Source of the DNA: Desulforhabdus amnigena
GTDB taxonomy: Bacteria > Desulfobacterota > Syntrophobacteria > Syntrophobacterales > Syntrophobacteraceae
Direction of reading: 5' to 3'
DNA length: 64,000 nucleotides
NCBI RefSeq assembly: GCF_027925305.1
Contig: NZ_BSDR01000001.1
Location: forward strand, 2,073,001 to 2,137,000
Of this stretch, positions 25,558 through 34,124 are shown piece after piece. A model generated the notes under the pieces. The model worked only from the letters and a program-made list of their open reading frames with translations, ran no database searches and was not told the origin of the DNA. Numbering within the stretch: the stretch's first letter is position 1; each line of letters starts with the position of its first letter. The translations under genes were made by a program, and so were the position numbers.

Positions 25558-26748
25558 ATGAGAAAAGAAGATGCGCACAAAGAAGGCCAACAAAAAGTGA
25601 TTTGCAGAAGAGTTGAAGACATCAAGTCGTTTATTGTTATGGATGTTTTGGAGCGCGCCCAGGAAATGGAACGAGCGGGTGAATCCATCATTCATCTGGA
25701 AGTGGGCGAACCCGATTTCAACACCCCGGAAGCCATCAAACGGGCTGCCGTAGACGCTCTGGAACGGGGCGAGACGCATTACACTCACAGCCTGGGAACA
25801 CCCCAGCTCCGCGAAGCCGTATGCAACCATTACGCTGCAACCTATGGTGTACGTCATATCGAACCGGAACAAGTCCTCATCACATCGGGCACTTCACCGG
25901 CCTTTCTCGTGGCCCTGAGCACCATCCTGAACTGCGGGGAAGAGGTGATTCTGTCAGACCCACATTATGCATGCTATCCTAATTTCATCCGCTTCCTTGA
26001 AGGAGTGCCCAAAACAATCCCCGTCTACGAAGAAGATGCCTTCCAGTACCGTCCGGAAGCCATTCGAATGGCGCTTTCCGCTAATACAAAGGCCATCCTG
26101 GTCAATTCTCCCGCCAATCCCACGGGCAATCTCCTGGAACCCCAACGGATGCGGGAAATTGCAGATATGGGAAAATGGATATTGAGCGACGAGATTTACC
26201 ATGGGCTGGTCTATGAAGGACATGCCCATTCGATGCTGGAATATACAGACCGGTGTATCGTTTTCAACGGTTTTTCAAAACTCTATGCCATGACGGGTTG
26301 GCGCTTGGGCTATCTCATCGTTCCTCGGGAAATGATCCGGCCCATGCAGAAGATGCTCCAAAATTTCTTCATCTCCGCCAATTCCATGGCTCAGGCCGCC
26401 GGCTATACCGCCCTGACGGACCCCTCCGTGCAAGTGGATGTCCGGATGATGTGCGAGAGGTACAACAAAAGGCGGCAGTTCATGATTCAACGTCTGCGTG
26501 AAATCGGATTCGGAATTACGGTCGAACCTACGGGTGCTTTTTATGTTTTTGCCAACGCACGGCGTTTCACGCAGGATTCTTACTCCTTTGCCTTTGAAAT
26601 CCTTGAAAAAGCTAAAGTGGGCATTACTCCTGGAATCGACTTCGGTCTAAACGGCGAAGGTTATGTTCGGTTCAGCTATGCCAACTCTCTCGAAAACATT
26701 GCTGAAGGCCTCAACAGAATAGACGCCTATTTGAAAAGCCGCTCCTAA
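25558..26748 (+). CDS. PLP-dependent class I/II aminotransferase
   Basis: 396 residues from the ATG at 25558; the frame opens at 25483, and ATG 25640 (MDVLERAQEM) is a further possibility. Fold-type I aminotransferase: IIHLEVGEPDFNTP near the N-terminus, THYTHSLGTPQLREAV, NSPANPTGNLL with the cofactor-contacting Asn, the Schiff-base Lys in FNGFSKLYAMTGWRLGY, and a final Arg in YVRFSYANS. These features match the aspartate/LL-diaminopimelate/alanine aminotransferase group, but substrate cannot be fixed. GGAGG immediately before 25558 is too close for ideal spacing, which is why the start is uncertain. EngB follows after 13 bp, so they may share a transcript. Confidence 0.92.
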   Translation: MRKEDAHKEGQQKVICRRVEDIKSFIVMDVLERAQEMERAGESIIHLEVGEPDFNTPEAIKRAAVDALERGETHYTHSLGTPQLREAVCNHYAATYGVRHIEPEQVLITSGTSPAFLVALSTILNCGEEVILSDPHYACYPNFIRFLEGVPKTIPVYEEDAFQYRPEAIRMALSANTKAILVNSPANPTGNLLEPQRMREIADMGKWILSDEIYHGLVYEGHAHSMLEYTDRCIVFNGFSKLYAMTGWRLGYLIVPREMIRPMQKMLQNFFISANSMAQAAGYTALTDPSVQVDVRMMCERYNKRRQFMIQRLREIGFGITVEPTGAFYVFANARRFTQDSYSFAFEILEKAKVGITPGIDFGLNGEGYVRFSYANSLENIAEGLNRIDAYLKSRS

Positions 26749-26761
26749 AGAAAGATATCCC

Positions 26762-27382
26762 ATGGTTCGTCCTTTCCTCATCAAGTCGGCTGAATTCATC
26801 AAGTCGGCGGTCCGTTTCGAAAACTATCCTCCCGCCCTATATCCGGAGGTGGCTTTTGCAGGCCGATCCAATGTGGGAAAGTCTTCATTGATCAACTGCC
26901 TCGTTCAGCGCAAAAAGCTGGTCCGGACAAGTCGAACACCCGGTCAAACGCAGTTGATCAATTTTTTTCTGATCAATGGGGCCTTTTACTTTGTCGATCT
27001 TCCCGGATACGGCTTTGCAAAAGTTCCACTCAAAGTCAGAGCCCAATGGGGCCCCATGATAGAAACCTACCTCACCAAACGGGAATCCCTCCGCGGGGTC
27101 GTCCATATTCTGGATATCAGGCATCCTCCCACTCCCGATGATTTGAATTTGTGGCACTGGTTCCGCGACAATCACATTCCGGCCATTCCCGTCGTGACAA
27201 AAGCAGACAAGATCAAGCGCGGTCAGTGGGATGCACAGATGAAACAAATATCTTTGAGTCTGGGAATCCCCACGTCTGAAATGGTCCTTTTCTCAGCGAA
27301 TACACAACAGGGGCGTTCCGAGCTTCTTGGGAAACTGCTGGATTGGCTCATCCCTCCGGATGAATCTTCCCCGGACGAATGA
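26762..27382 (+). CDS. engB: Ribosome biogenesis GTPase EngB/YsxC
   Basis: 206-residue TRAFAC GTPase needed for 50S assembly. G1 GRSNVGKSSLIN, G2 Thr in SRTPGQTQ, G3 VDLPGYGFAKV, G4 VTKADKIKRGQ and G5 SANTQQG are all present. N-terminal AEFIKSAVRFENYP is typical. Length is usual for the family. It is the last gene of this plus-strand run; a hairpin follows before the converging CysRS-like gene. Confidence 0.96.
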   Translation: MVRPFLIKSAEFIKSAVRFENYPPALYPEVAFAGRSNVGKSSLINCLVQRKKLVRTSRTPGQTQLINFFLINGAFYFVDLPGYGFAKVPLKVRAQWGPMIETYLTKRESLRGVVHILDIRHPPTPDDLNLWHWFRDNHIPAIPVVTKADKIKRGQWDAQMKQISLSLGIPTSEMVLFSANTQQGRSELLGKLLDWLIPPDESSPDE

Positions 27383-27467
27383 TGGCCACACAAACCGTAA
27401 CGCCATGAAAACCTCATCTCCATCAGCAAAAATTCCTCGGAGAGCCATTTTGCCATAAAATAACAAA

Positions 27468-27511
27468 CGCGGATCGATGCAAACTCCCGAAAGGGCCCTC
27501 AACGATCCGCG
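27468..27511 (-). terminator. Hairpin terminator between engB and the CysRS-like gene
   Basis: CGCGGATCG (27468-27476) pairs with CGATCCGCG (27503-27511). Read on the minus strand it is followed by a T-rich tract (GTTTGTTATTTT), so it likely ends the CysRS-like transcript; the engB transcript could use the same stem. Confidence 0.6.
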
Positions 27512-27533
27512 TGATTCCAGGCAAATCCCATTC

Positions 27534-28784
27534 CTATTGCAGTATAAACTGGAATACCTTGTCTATCCTGATCAATTCCTTCCGAATTTTCTCACACTGC
27601 TTTCCGGTGACCTTCCCATCCACTTTCAGACTGACCAACTGAGACAGATTTTCAAAGGTGGCATCGAATGCGCCCTTGATGTTGAGATCGTCGTTCATAT
27701 TTCTCTCAAAATCGGGGATAAGCCGATCAATCAATGCTTCGACTGAACTATCAGTTTTTCGGGCACGGCTCCCACCGGAATCGCCGCTTGAGAGCTTTTC
27801 CACGAGACCATTCAAAAGAACGAGTTTCTGAGTCGTTTTCTCGAAGATCTTTTTGGTCAGATTCAACGGTTCCCTATGATGGCCGTACAGGAGGTAAAAA
27901 CGGATACTGCGCGCACTGTATCCCTCTTTCATAAGATCCTGGGGGTAGATGATATTTCCCACACTCTTGGACATTTTTTTCCCATCGACCAGAAGATGTT
28001 CACCATGGATCCAGTAACGTGAAAATTCCTCCCCCGAAACGGCTTCGATCACTGCAATGTTATAGTCGTGATGCCTGTATAGATTATCGATTCCTCCGCA
28101 GCTGATATCCACGGTATATCCCAAAGTCTCGGTGATCATGGCCGGATCCTGAATGTTCCAGGAAGGTCTTCCCTTTCCTATCCCTGTATCCCAGTATACT
28201 TTATCTCCAGGCTTATAGCCGTGCCAAAGGATGAAGTCTCCAAGATTCCAGCGCCTGCCAGGATAAGTGTCTTTCTTGAAACGTTTCTTTTCCTTGGGCC
28301 AGCGGCTCATATCCAATCGAAAGAGCTTACCGAAGCCATTGAATTTGAGAGGATCGAAGAAGACATCTTTGCCATACCAATAAGCATACCCTTTTCCCAA
28401 AAGGATTTGAATGAGTTTCACCGCCTGATCCACCGAAGTAGAAGAGCGGGGAATATGATTCGGCAGTTCGATCCGCAAATCCCTTGCATCGGCAAAAAAC
28501 TGCTCAGCGTTCGCGGCCGTCAGATCCTCGATGGTCATCCTTGTCTTCTCGGCCTCGGCGATGGCTTTGTCCTCCACATCCGTAAAATTGAGCACTCTCT
28601 CGACCCGGTAACCCAGGAAACCCAAATATCTCTGCAGCACATCCTCCCACAAAAAGCTGCGATAGTTTCCGACATGAGGTCTCCCGTAAATGGAGGGACC
28701 GCATGTAAACATCTTCACCACTCGGTCATTTCGAGGTTCAAAAACCTCTTTCTTCCGGGCCATGGTGTTGTAAAGTTTCAGCAT
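27534..28784 (-). CDS. Divergent cysteinyl-tRNA synthetase-like class I ligase
   Basis: 416 residues, shorter than bacterial CysRS (about 460), the loss being in the C-terminal anticodon-binding part. The class I motifs survive: PHVGN (HIGH) near residue 38 and KMSKS near 270. Of the four zinc ligands of E. coli CysRS (Cys28, Cys209, His234, Glu238) only Cys28 and His238 (equivalent of His234) remain; Cys209 is Asp213 and Glu238 is Asn242. The family's DIHGGG becomes DISCGG. The zinc reads the cysteine thiol in CysRS, so this protein may not be a cysteine enzyme, unless Asp213 can act as a ligand. The frame is intact. It may be a paralog with another aminoacylating or ligase role, as MshC is in actinobacteria. 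Followed by a hairpin terminator. Confidence 0.88.
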   Translation of the reverse strand: MLKLYNTMARKKEVFEPRNDRVVKMFTCGPSIYGRPHVGNYRSFLWEDVLQRYLGFLGYRVERVLNFTDVEDKAIAEAEKTRMTIEDLTAANAEQFFADARDLRIELPNHIPRSSTSVDQAVKLIQILLGKGYAYWYGKDVFFDPLKFNGFGKLFRLDMSRWPKEKKRFKKDTYPGRRWNLGDFILWHGYKPGDKVYWDTGIGKGRPSWNIQDPAMITETLGYTVDISCGGIDNLYRHHDYNIAVIEAVSGEEFSRYWIHGEHLLVDGKKMSKSVGNIIYPQDLMKEGYSARSIRFYLLYGHHREPLNLTKKIFEKTTQKLVLLNGLVEKLSSGDSGGSRARKTDSSVEALIDRLIPDFERNMNDDLNIKGAFDATFENLSQLVSLKVDGKVTGKQCEKIRKELIRIDKVFQFILQ

Positions 28785-29092
28785 GAATTCTGTTTCCTTT
28801 CTGCAAGCTTTTAGAGGTTATCCCCCCAAAAGTGCGAGGGAGGCTTCCTGATAAGCTTTAGATACATATTACAATAAAATCATATAATTATAATATAAAG
28901 TCATGAAAACTGTGGTATAGTCCTTTTAAAAAGAATCGGAATCTACTCCCTCCAGCCTCTCAATGCCGGACCTTAAATATAAACTTTTGCAAAAGATTGA
29001 TCGTAGCCAACGGTAATTCAAATCATTATTGTCAATGGTTGTATTTGAAGACAATGATTCCCGCAGTCATTATGCCATTGGAACGATAACTT
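28785..29092. other. AT-rich intergenic region between divergent genes
   Basis: 308 bp, markedly AT-rich at 28860-28930, holding the promoters of the CysRS-like gene and the permease. No gene or repeat recognised; candidate boxes are too weak to list. Confidence 0.5.
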
Positions 29093-30868
29093 ATGGAACT
29101 TTGGATCGTATCGACAATTCTTGTTGTCACCATTTTTTTGCTGGTAACGGAGAAAATACCCATCGATTTGACAGCCATCGGAGTACTCGTTGCTTTAATG
29201 GTTACCGGTATCCTCGAACCGAAAGAAGCTCTGGGAGGTTTCGCAAATCCGGCTGTCATAACGGTGGCGTCCATGTTCATACTCACACGCGGTTTGAACC
29301 GCACAGGTGCTCTGGCATATGTCAGCGAAAAGATGATTGAATATTCCCGGGGAAACGACAGACGCATTCTCATCATGGCGATGCTCGGCACCGCCATCCC
29401 CTCTGCATTTCTCAACAATACGCCCGTCGTAATCCTTTTTATCTCTATCATAATGAGCGTCTGTTGTGAATACGGCCTGAGTCCTTCGAAGTATCTGATT
29501 CCCGTTTCTTACAGCTCCATCGTTGCGGGCACATGCACATTGATCGGAACATCGACAAACATCCTCATCAGTGACCTGAGCGTCAAATACGGTTATGGCG
29601 CCATTGCGATGTTTGAGCTATCCAGTCTCGGAATTCCTATGGCGATAATCGTCATCACTTTCTTGTACTTTGCCGCATCCCATTCAATGCCTCAACATAA
29701 GGCCCCGGTGTGCGAACTGAGTGGAGAAGCAGCTCCCCGCTACCTGGCTGAATTCTCAGTGCCGGCACAGAGCAAACTGATCCACTTGGACCCCTATGAG
29801 TTCTTCAATGAAAACTACCCCTCCATCGAACTTTTTGAACTCATCCGAGGCCCCTTCATTTATTACCCGGAAAGGGAAAAACTCAAGACTTCCGAAAAGG
29901 ATTTACTCTTTGTGAAAGGCTCGGCGAGTGACCTGGTAGCCATCCTCCACGAGTCCATCGTTGAATTGCCTCACAAAGTCAAAGAATTGAATTTCAGCGC
30001 CAGTGATGAAGATTCCATCATTGTGGAACTGATAATCCCTCCAGAATCGAAGTTTATTGGAGAACAGCCCATCCAATCCAATATGCAGGGGGAACTCGGC
30101 ATACAAATAATCGCAGTCAAAAGAAAAGGAATACATTACAGTCGGCAAAAGCTAAGAAATCTGAACTTATCTATCGGAGACATCCTCCTCATCCATTGTA
30201 CTCGAGAGAAGCTCGAAGAACTCCGCAACAATTCAGATTTAATTATTCTGGAAGATGTGCATCACAGAATCATCAACAAGAAAAAAGCACCGGTAGCTTT
30301 ACTGATTTTCATAGGAATGATCTTCGCAGCGACTATGGGAGTGGTTGACATAGTGGTAGGCGCTGCAACAGCGGTCTTTCTGATGATATTGACGGGCTGC
30401 ATTCAAGCAAGGGATGCATACCGCTCTCTTGACGTGAAAATCCTGTTGCTCATTATCGGTACCATCGCATTGGGAACAGCCATGGAAAAGACCGGAGCTG
30501 CAAAAGTTTATACAGAAGAATTTCTGACCCCCTTCCGAGGACAGAGCCCTATTTTGATTTTGTCAGTATTCCTCCTCTTAACCAGCACTCTCACCCAATT
30601 CATGAGCAACAACGCCACAGCCGTTCTCCTCCTGCCCATTGCAATTTCTACAGCGCTTTCCATTGGAGTCGATCCAAGGCCTTTCATTATAGGTGTTTGT
30701 TTCGGTGCAAGCTGCTCTTACGCATCACCATTGGGTTACCAGACCAACCTTCTGATCTATGGCCCAGGGGGATACCGATTCAAGGATTTTTTGAAACTGG
30801 GGATACCTCTCAACCTTTTGACTTGGCTGCTAAGTTCTCTGCTGATTCCTGTCATTTGGCCCTTTTGA
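29093..30868 (+). CDS. SLC13/DASS-family permease with two TrkA-C (RCK_C) domains
   Basis: 591-residue inner-membrane anion transporter. Membrane helices fill about 1-180 and 395-590; between them lie two regulatory RCK_C domains (about 215-300 and 300-385, e.g. IVELIIPPESKFIGEQPIQ). The SNNATAVLLLP and NNTPVVILFIS segments are the paired hairpin signatures of the DASS/CitT fold, with TSTNILISD as a substrate-site motif. Proteins of this layout transport sulfate, dicarboxylates or sodium-coupled anions. In a sulfate reducer sulfate uptake is a reasonable guess, but no residue visible here decides it. Single gene, promoter in the AT-rich gap upstream. Confidence 0.9.
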   Translation: MELWIVSTILVVTIFLLVTEKIPIDLTAIGVLVALMVTGILEPKEALGGFANPAVITVASMFILTRGLNRTGALAYVSEKMIEYSRGNDRRILIMAMLGTAIPSAFLNNTPVVILFISIIMSVCCEYGLSPSKYLIPVSYSSIVAGTCTLIGTSTNILISDLSVKYGYGAIAMFELSSLGIPMAIIVITFLYFAASHSMPQHKAPVCELSGEAAPRYLAEFSVPAQSKLIHLDPYEFFNENYPSIELFELIRGPFIYYPEREKLKTSEKDLLFVKGSASDLVAILHESIVELPHKVKELNFSASDEDSIIVELIIPPESKFIGEQPIQSNMQGELGIQIIAVKRKGIHYSRQKLRNLNLSIGDILLIHCTREKLEELRNNSDLIILEDVHHRIINKKKAPVALLIFIGMIFAATMGVVDIVVGAATAVFLMILTGCIQARDAYRSLDVKILLLIIGTIALGTAMEKTGAAKVYTEEFLTPFRGQSPILILSVFLLLTSTLTQFMSNNATAVLLLPIAISTALSIGVDPRPFIIGVCFGASCSYASPLGYQTNLLIYGPGGYRFKDFLKLGIPLNLLTWLLSSLLIPVIWPF

Positions 30869-30973
30869 GCGATTGAAGCCGCTACAGTTGAGGAACAAGG
30901 GGAAATTTGGGGCAAAGCTTCCCCTCGAGGGAGAAGTATTGAGGAGAGATGCCAGAATGACCATAAGGAGAGC

Positions 30974-31020
30974 TGGTATGGTGAAAATCAGGCTAGATAG
31001 ATCCGCAGATTACGCAGATT
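30974..31020 (-). repeat. Dispersed repeat B, copy 1
   Basis: Read on the minus strand it runs AATCTGCGTAATCTGCGGAT followed by a GCCTGATTTTCACC segment, matching copy 2 at 43283-43330 with few changes. The AATCTG unit occurs as a tandem pair. A partial inverted copy lies at 31177-31196. Confidence 0.75.
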
Positions 31021-31062
31021 GCTCAGGCTGAATAAGTTCCGCAGCCCAAGATAAAAGGCTTC

Positions 31063-31177
31063 TTAGAACCTATCCGGAAACCACCTGTGGACTTTGCGAC
31101 ACCCCCTTGGTCCCCTCCTCGAGGGGGAATTAAAGGGGGGTGTCCGCTGCCGAGGTAGGTTTTTGGATAGGCTCTTA
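31063..31177 (-). repeat. 115-bp palindromic element A, copy 1 (MITE-like)
   Basis: Termini AGAACCTATCC and GGATAGGCTCT are inverted repeats; inside are a GGACTTTGCGACACCCCC segment and runs of C and G that pair. Its reverse complement is nearly identical to 52753-52868. No coding capacity, so it would be a non-autonomous or RNA-folding element. Sits between two arms of repeat B. Confidence 0.85.
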
Positions 31178-31196
31178 ATCTGCGCAATCTGCGGAT
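31177..31196 (+). repeat. Repeat B fragment, inverted relative to copy 1
   Basis: AATCTGCGCAATCTGCGGAT repeats the core of repeat B in the opposite orientation to 30974-31020, giving a large stem-loop with element A in the loop. Confidence 0.7.
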
Positions 31197-31269
31197 AAAG
31201 ACAGAATGAAAAATAACGAATGTCTGTCCTTTTTCAAATCAATTATTTGATGCTTTCCATATTTCAACC

Positions 31270-31800
31270 CTACGTCAAGGAAACAGAACTCGCCTGTGGT
31301 CCCTTTTCGCCAAGCTGTTCGATAAAGCTCACTACCGTTCCGATCTCAAGATCCTTGAATCGACCACTAATCAAGGCATTCTCGTGGAAATAGATTTCTC
31401 TCCCTTCGGGAGTCAAAAGAAATCCGTACCCCTCGTCAGGAAACAACTTGCTGATCCGAGCAACCGGCTTCTCTTCATGAAACTTCACTTCTCCACGCTG
31501 CTTGCCGGCATGATCTTTGAGACGACGCTGAGCCACATCAAACGAGTTTGAAATGGCAGAATAGAGATCTTCATCGGGTTCTCTCTTTACGACGATCTCG
31601 CCCCCAGGAATCGTGATATCAATGCGCACATTGTATTGCATACCGCTCCTCTGGCTGCGGTGCGGTATGTCTACCATGATTCGACATCCAATGATCTGAT
31701 CAAAAATATTGTCGAGTTTCGAAGCCTTATCGCGGATAAGTTCTTCCATTTCCTCTGAGAGATGAACATTTTTGGAGCTGATTTCCAATGGAAGTTTCAT
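31270..31800 (-). CDS. hpf: Ribosome hibernation factor (HPF/RaiA) fused to cold-shock-like domain
   Basis: 176 residues from the ATG at 31800, which is 9 bp behind AGGGG; a GTG at 31806 is possible but too close to that site. Residues about 1-105 are an HPF/RaiA fold (LEISSKNVHLSEEMEELIRDKASKLDNIF, PDEDLYSAISNSFDVAQRRL), which binds the 30S decoding centre in stationary phase. Residues about 112-176 form an S1/cold-shock-like OB fold (ISKLFPDEGYGFLLTPEGREIYFHENAL, with the FHEN RNA-binding patch). In the usual long HPF the C-terminal domain is a different dimerisation fold, so this layout marks a distinct subfamily. Single gene between repeat-filled and AT-rich gaps. Confidence 0.9.
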   Translation of the reverse strand: MKLPLEISSKNVHLSEEMEELIRDKASKLDNIFDQIIGCRIMVDIPHRSQRSGMQYNVRIDITIPGGEIVVKREPDEDLYSAISNSFDVAQRRLKDHAGKQRGEVKFHEEKPVARISKLFPDEGYGFLLTPEGREIYFHENALISGRFKDLEIGTVVSFIEQLGEKGPQASSVSLT

Positions 31801-31806
31801 GGGCAC

Positions 31807-32108
31807 TTTCCCCTTCTAAATAGTCAAAGCATCAACCATGCGCCTCAGGCGGCACGGACTAGAAAAATACTGTTGTACCCAAAAGATACAATCATCTAAT
31901 TTCTCGATTCGGCCATCTAATGTCGAACTCCCTTGACGCACAACCCGAAATTTCATGTCGAAGCCCCCGATGAAGGCTTCTCAGGGTTCCCCCTTTTGAG
32001 TTTGTGGCAAAATAAAGCGCAAACCTGAACCTTTCAAGGCATATTTACTCGTATGCTCCATTTTTTTGGCCCAAGCGCTTCATAAAAGCAATTCAAGGGG
32101 GCACAGAT
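31807..32108. other. Intergenic region upstream of hpf
   Basis: 302 bp between the start of hpf and the end of the hydrolase-OsmC gene, both on the minus strand. It must carry the hpf promoter. No repeat or clear terminator recognised. Confidence 0.45.
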
Positions 32109-33335
32109 TCAGTAGACATCCTTTAAACTCGTGTTGACTCTAATTCCAGAATGGAGTGTTCTGTGAACAGGACATCTGTCTGCAATTTCCAGGAGTCTAG
32201 CCCTCTGCTGCTCATCGAGGGCCCCTATCAGTTCAATCTCGCGGTCTATGACATCGATTTTACGATTCTGCCCTTCACACTCTTTACAGTCATCGGCATA
32301 GACTTTTTGATGTTTAAGTCGCACAACCACTGCATCCAACGGAAAACTTTTGCGATCCGCATACATGCGAATGGTCATGGAAGTACATGCGCCCAGAGCG
32401 GCAACAAGATAATCATAGGGGTTGGGACCGGTATCAGCACCGCCCACTGCAATGGGTTCATCGGCAATGAAACGATGCCCTCCCGTTGTGATCTCCGTCT
32501 GATAGCCGGTCTTTTCGGTACGAACCACCACTCGATTGTCCTTCAAATCTCTCGTTCGGCTCTCCTCCAGAGGTATGCCGATGTATTTTTTTGCCCACGC
32601 TGCCAATACATCTCCCACATAGAGAGAATCTTCCCTGTTGGAAAGAAGATGGTCCGCTCCGTTCAAGGCGATGAAACTCTTGGGCTGACCTGCCGCTGCA
32701 AAGATTTCAAAGGCGTTTTCAATGCTCACGATGTTATCCTTTTCAGAGTGCATGATGAGCAACGGCTTTCGGATTTCAGAGATAGTCGCCTTCATTCGAC
32801 TGTCGTCCAGATCATCCATGAACTGCTTCTTTATCCTGAATTCCTTTCCCGCCAACCTGATGTGTGCTTCTCCAGTTTCTCGAATCTTTTCCTCGGAATC
32901 CCCCAACATCCGTTTCAAATGTGACAAATTCGAAGGAGCGGCAATAGTGGCTACCGCTTTTACGGAGGGAATATGTGAAGTTGCCTGCAGTACCGCCGCT
33001 CCCCCCAAAGAATGCCCAATCAATAACTTTGGCGATTCGTAAGCCGCATCGAGAAATTCGGCGGCCGCAATAAGGTCGCTGATATTGGAAGAAAAATTGG
33101 TTTCGGAAAAATCCCCCTCGCTCTCTCCCAATCCAGTAAAATCAAAACGAAGGACTGCAATGCCTTCTTTCGTCAGAGATCTATTTATATTGACCACGGC
33201 ATTCAGATTTTTCGTACACGTAAAACAGTGAGCAAAGATCGCGTATGCTTTAGGTTTCTGGTCGACAGGCAAATCAAGACGTGCAGCTAATTTTTGACCG
33301 CTCCGGTTCTCAAAAAAAAGCTTTTGGAACTGCAT
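32109..33335 (-). CDS. Alpha/beta hydrolase fused to OsmC-family peroxiredoxin-like domain
   Basis: 408 residues. Residues about 1-255 are a serine hydrolase: oxyanion segment AHCFTCTKN, nucleophile elbow GHSLGGAAV, acid in MHSEKDNIV and His in GADHLLS. Residues about 265-408 are an OsmC/Ohr fold with EITTGGHRFIADEPIAVGGADTGPNPYDYLVAALGACTSMTIRMYADRK, in which the GACT Cys is the resolving thiol, and CPVHRTL carries the second Cys. OsmC proteins reduce organic hydroperoxides; the fused hydrolase might release fatty-acid hydroperoxides as substrates. This fusion is seen in many proteobacteria. Divergent from the cytochrome c3 gene. Confidence 0.93.
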   Translation of the reverse strand: MQFQKLFFENRSGQKLAARLDLPVDQKPKAYAIFAHCFTCTKNLNAVVNINRSLTKEGIAVLRFDFTGLGESEGDFSETNFSSNISDLIAAAEFLDAAYESPKLLIGHSLGGAAVLQATSHIPSVKAVATIAAPSNLSHLKRMLGDSEEKIRETGEAHIRLAGKEFRIKKQFMDDLDDSRMKATISEIRKPLLIMHSEKDNIVSIENAFEIFAAAGQPKSFIALNGADHLLSNREDSLYVGDVLAAWAKKYIGIPLEESRTRDLKDNRVVVRTEKTGYQTEITTGGHRFIADEPIAVGGADTGPNPYDYLVAALGACTSMTIRMYADRKSFPLDAVVVRLKHQKVYADDCKECEGQNRKIDVIDREIELIGALDEQQRARLLEIADRCPVHRTLHSGIRVNTSLKDVY

Positions 33336-33680
33336 CTAACCTCCCCTTACTTTTAAATGAACATATTTCTGAAAATCGAACTCCTTTGCAATCTCTGTAA
33401 ATTTGGAATTCTTCACCTACTTCCAATATACTCAATTTTTATTTATTTTAATCATCTTGTCACTCTTGGCAATTCCACACAGACTGGGGCTACCCCCAGA
33501 GTGTTGAAGATATAAAGCATGCGGAATGAGAGATGTAAAACGGCCATGGAGAAGATTTCTAAAGCAAAAAAATATCTGCTTGACAGCATGAGAAATGGTT
33601 CACTAGAATCGTTCCGCGTGGGTTTTGCTATATCAAAAGGGGAATTGAACTTAAGAGAAACGGGGAGGAAAGGAGAATTC
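33336..33680. other. Divergent promoter region of hydrolase-OsmC and cytochrome c3
   Basis: 345 bp. The cytochrome promoter is clear (listed separately); the open frame that runs through 33519-33680 upstream of the cytochrome start has the promoter inside it and is not part of the protein. Confidence 0.55.
33580..33609 (+). promoter_or_regulatory. Sigma-70-type promoter for cytochrome c3 gene
   Basis: TTGACA at 33580-33585, an 18-bp spacer and TAGAAT at 33604-33609. Start of transcription near 33616 would leave a leader of about 65 nt before the ATG at 33681. Confidence 0.7.
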
Positions 33681-34124
33681 ATGAGATGTAAAAAGCTTAT
33701 TTCCTGTGGGATTATTGCTACGATCCTGGTTTTCACCGCAGCATTCATTGTAGTTGCAGAAGAAAAGGTGCCGGATGTCATCACGATAAAGGCCGCCCTT
33801 TGGCCTACCCCTACAAAGTCACCGGTCGAATTCACTCATAAAAAACATGTTGAGGAATACAAGATCGCATGTACCGAGTGCCATCACAAGTTTGAAGACG
33901 GCAAGAATGTGTGGAAAGATGGCGATCCCGTCCAAAAATGTGAAGCATGCCATAATGAAGCTACGATTCAAGGAGAAAAGAAACTCTCTCCTGACCAGCA
34001 AAAGTTGAATCTTAAGCTCGCCTTCCATGGCAATTGCGTTGGGTGCCATCAAAAACTCAAAAAGGAAAAACCTGACACGAAAGCTCCCGTGACCTGTATA
34101 GGTTGCCATCCGGCAAAGAGCTAG
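33681..34124 (+). CDS. Tetrahaem cytochrome c3-family protein
   Basis: 147-residue periplasmic electron carrier. I chose the ATG at 33681, 7 bp behind AGGAG, because it opens directly into a signal peptide (about residues 4-25, ending VVAEE); earlier in-frame starts lie across the promoter. Four haem-binding motifs are visible: CTECHH, CEACH, CVGCH and CIGCH, and additional His residues (FTHKKH, FHGN) for bis-His ligation, the pattern of class III cytochrome c3. In sulfate reducers such proteins accept electrons from periplasmic hydrogenases and formate dehydrogenases and pass them to membrane complexes. It lies next to the dsr locus, but on the opposite strand with its own promoter. Confidence 0.93.
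   Translation: MRCKKLISCGIIATILVFTAAFIVVAEEKVPDVITIKAALWPTPTKSPVEFTHKKHVEEYKIACTECHHKFEDGKNVWKDGDPVQKCEACHNEATIQGEKKLSPDQQKLNLKLAFHGNCVGCHQKLKKEKPDTKAPVTCIGCHPAKS

Larger units (their letters stand above)
30869..31269. other. Repeat-filled intergenic region
   Basis: 401 bp between converging genes, with no gene. It holds a nested arrangement of repeats: a 47-bp repeat at 30974-31020, the 115-bp palindromic element at 31063-31177 and an inverted part-copy of the first repeat at 31177-31196. Confidence 0.75.

Noticed and set aside
33519-33680. Longer N-terminus for the cytochrome c3 protein
   Set aside because: The region contains a strong promoter and would put the signal peptide in the middle of the protein.
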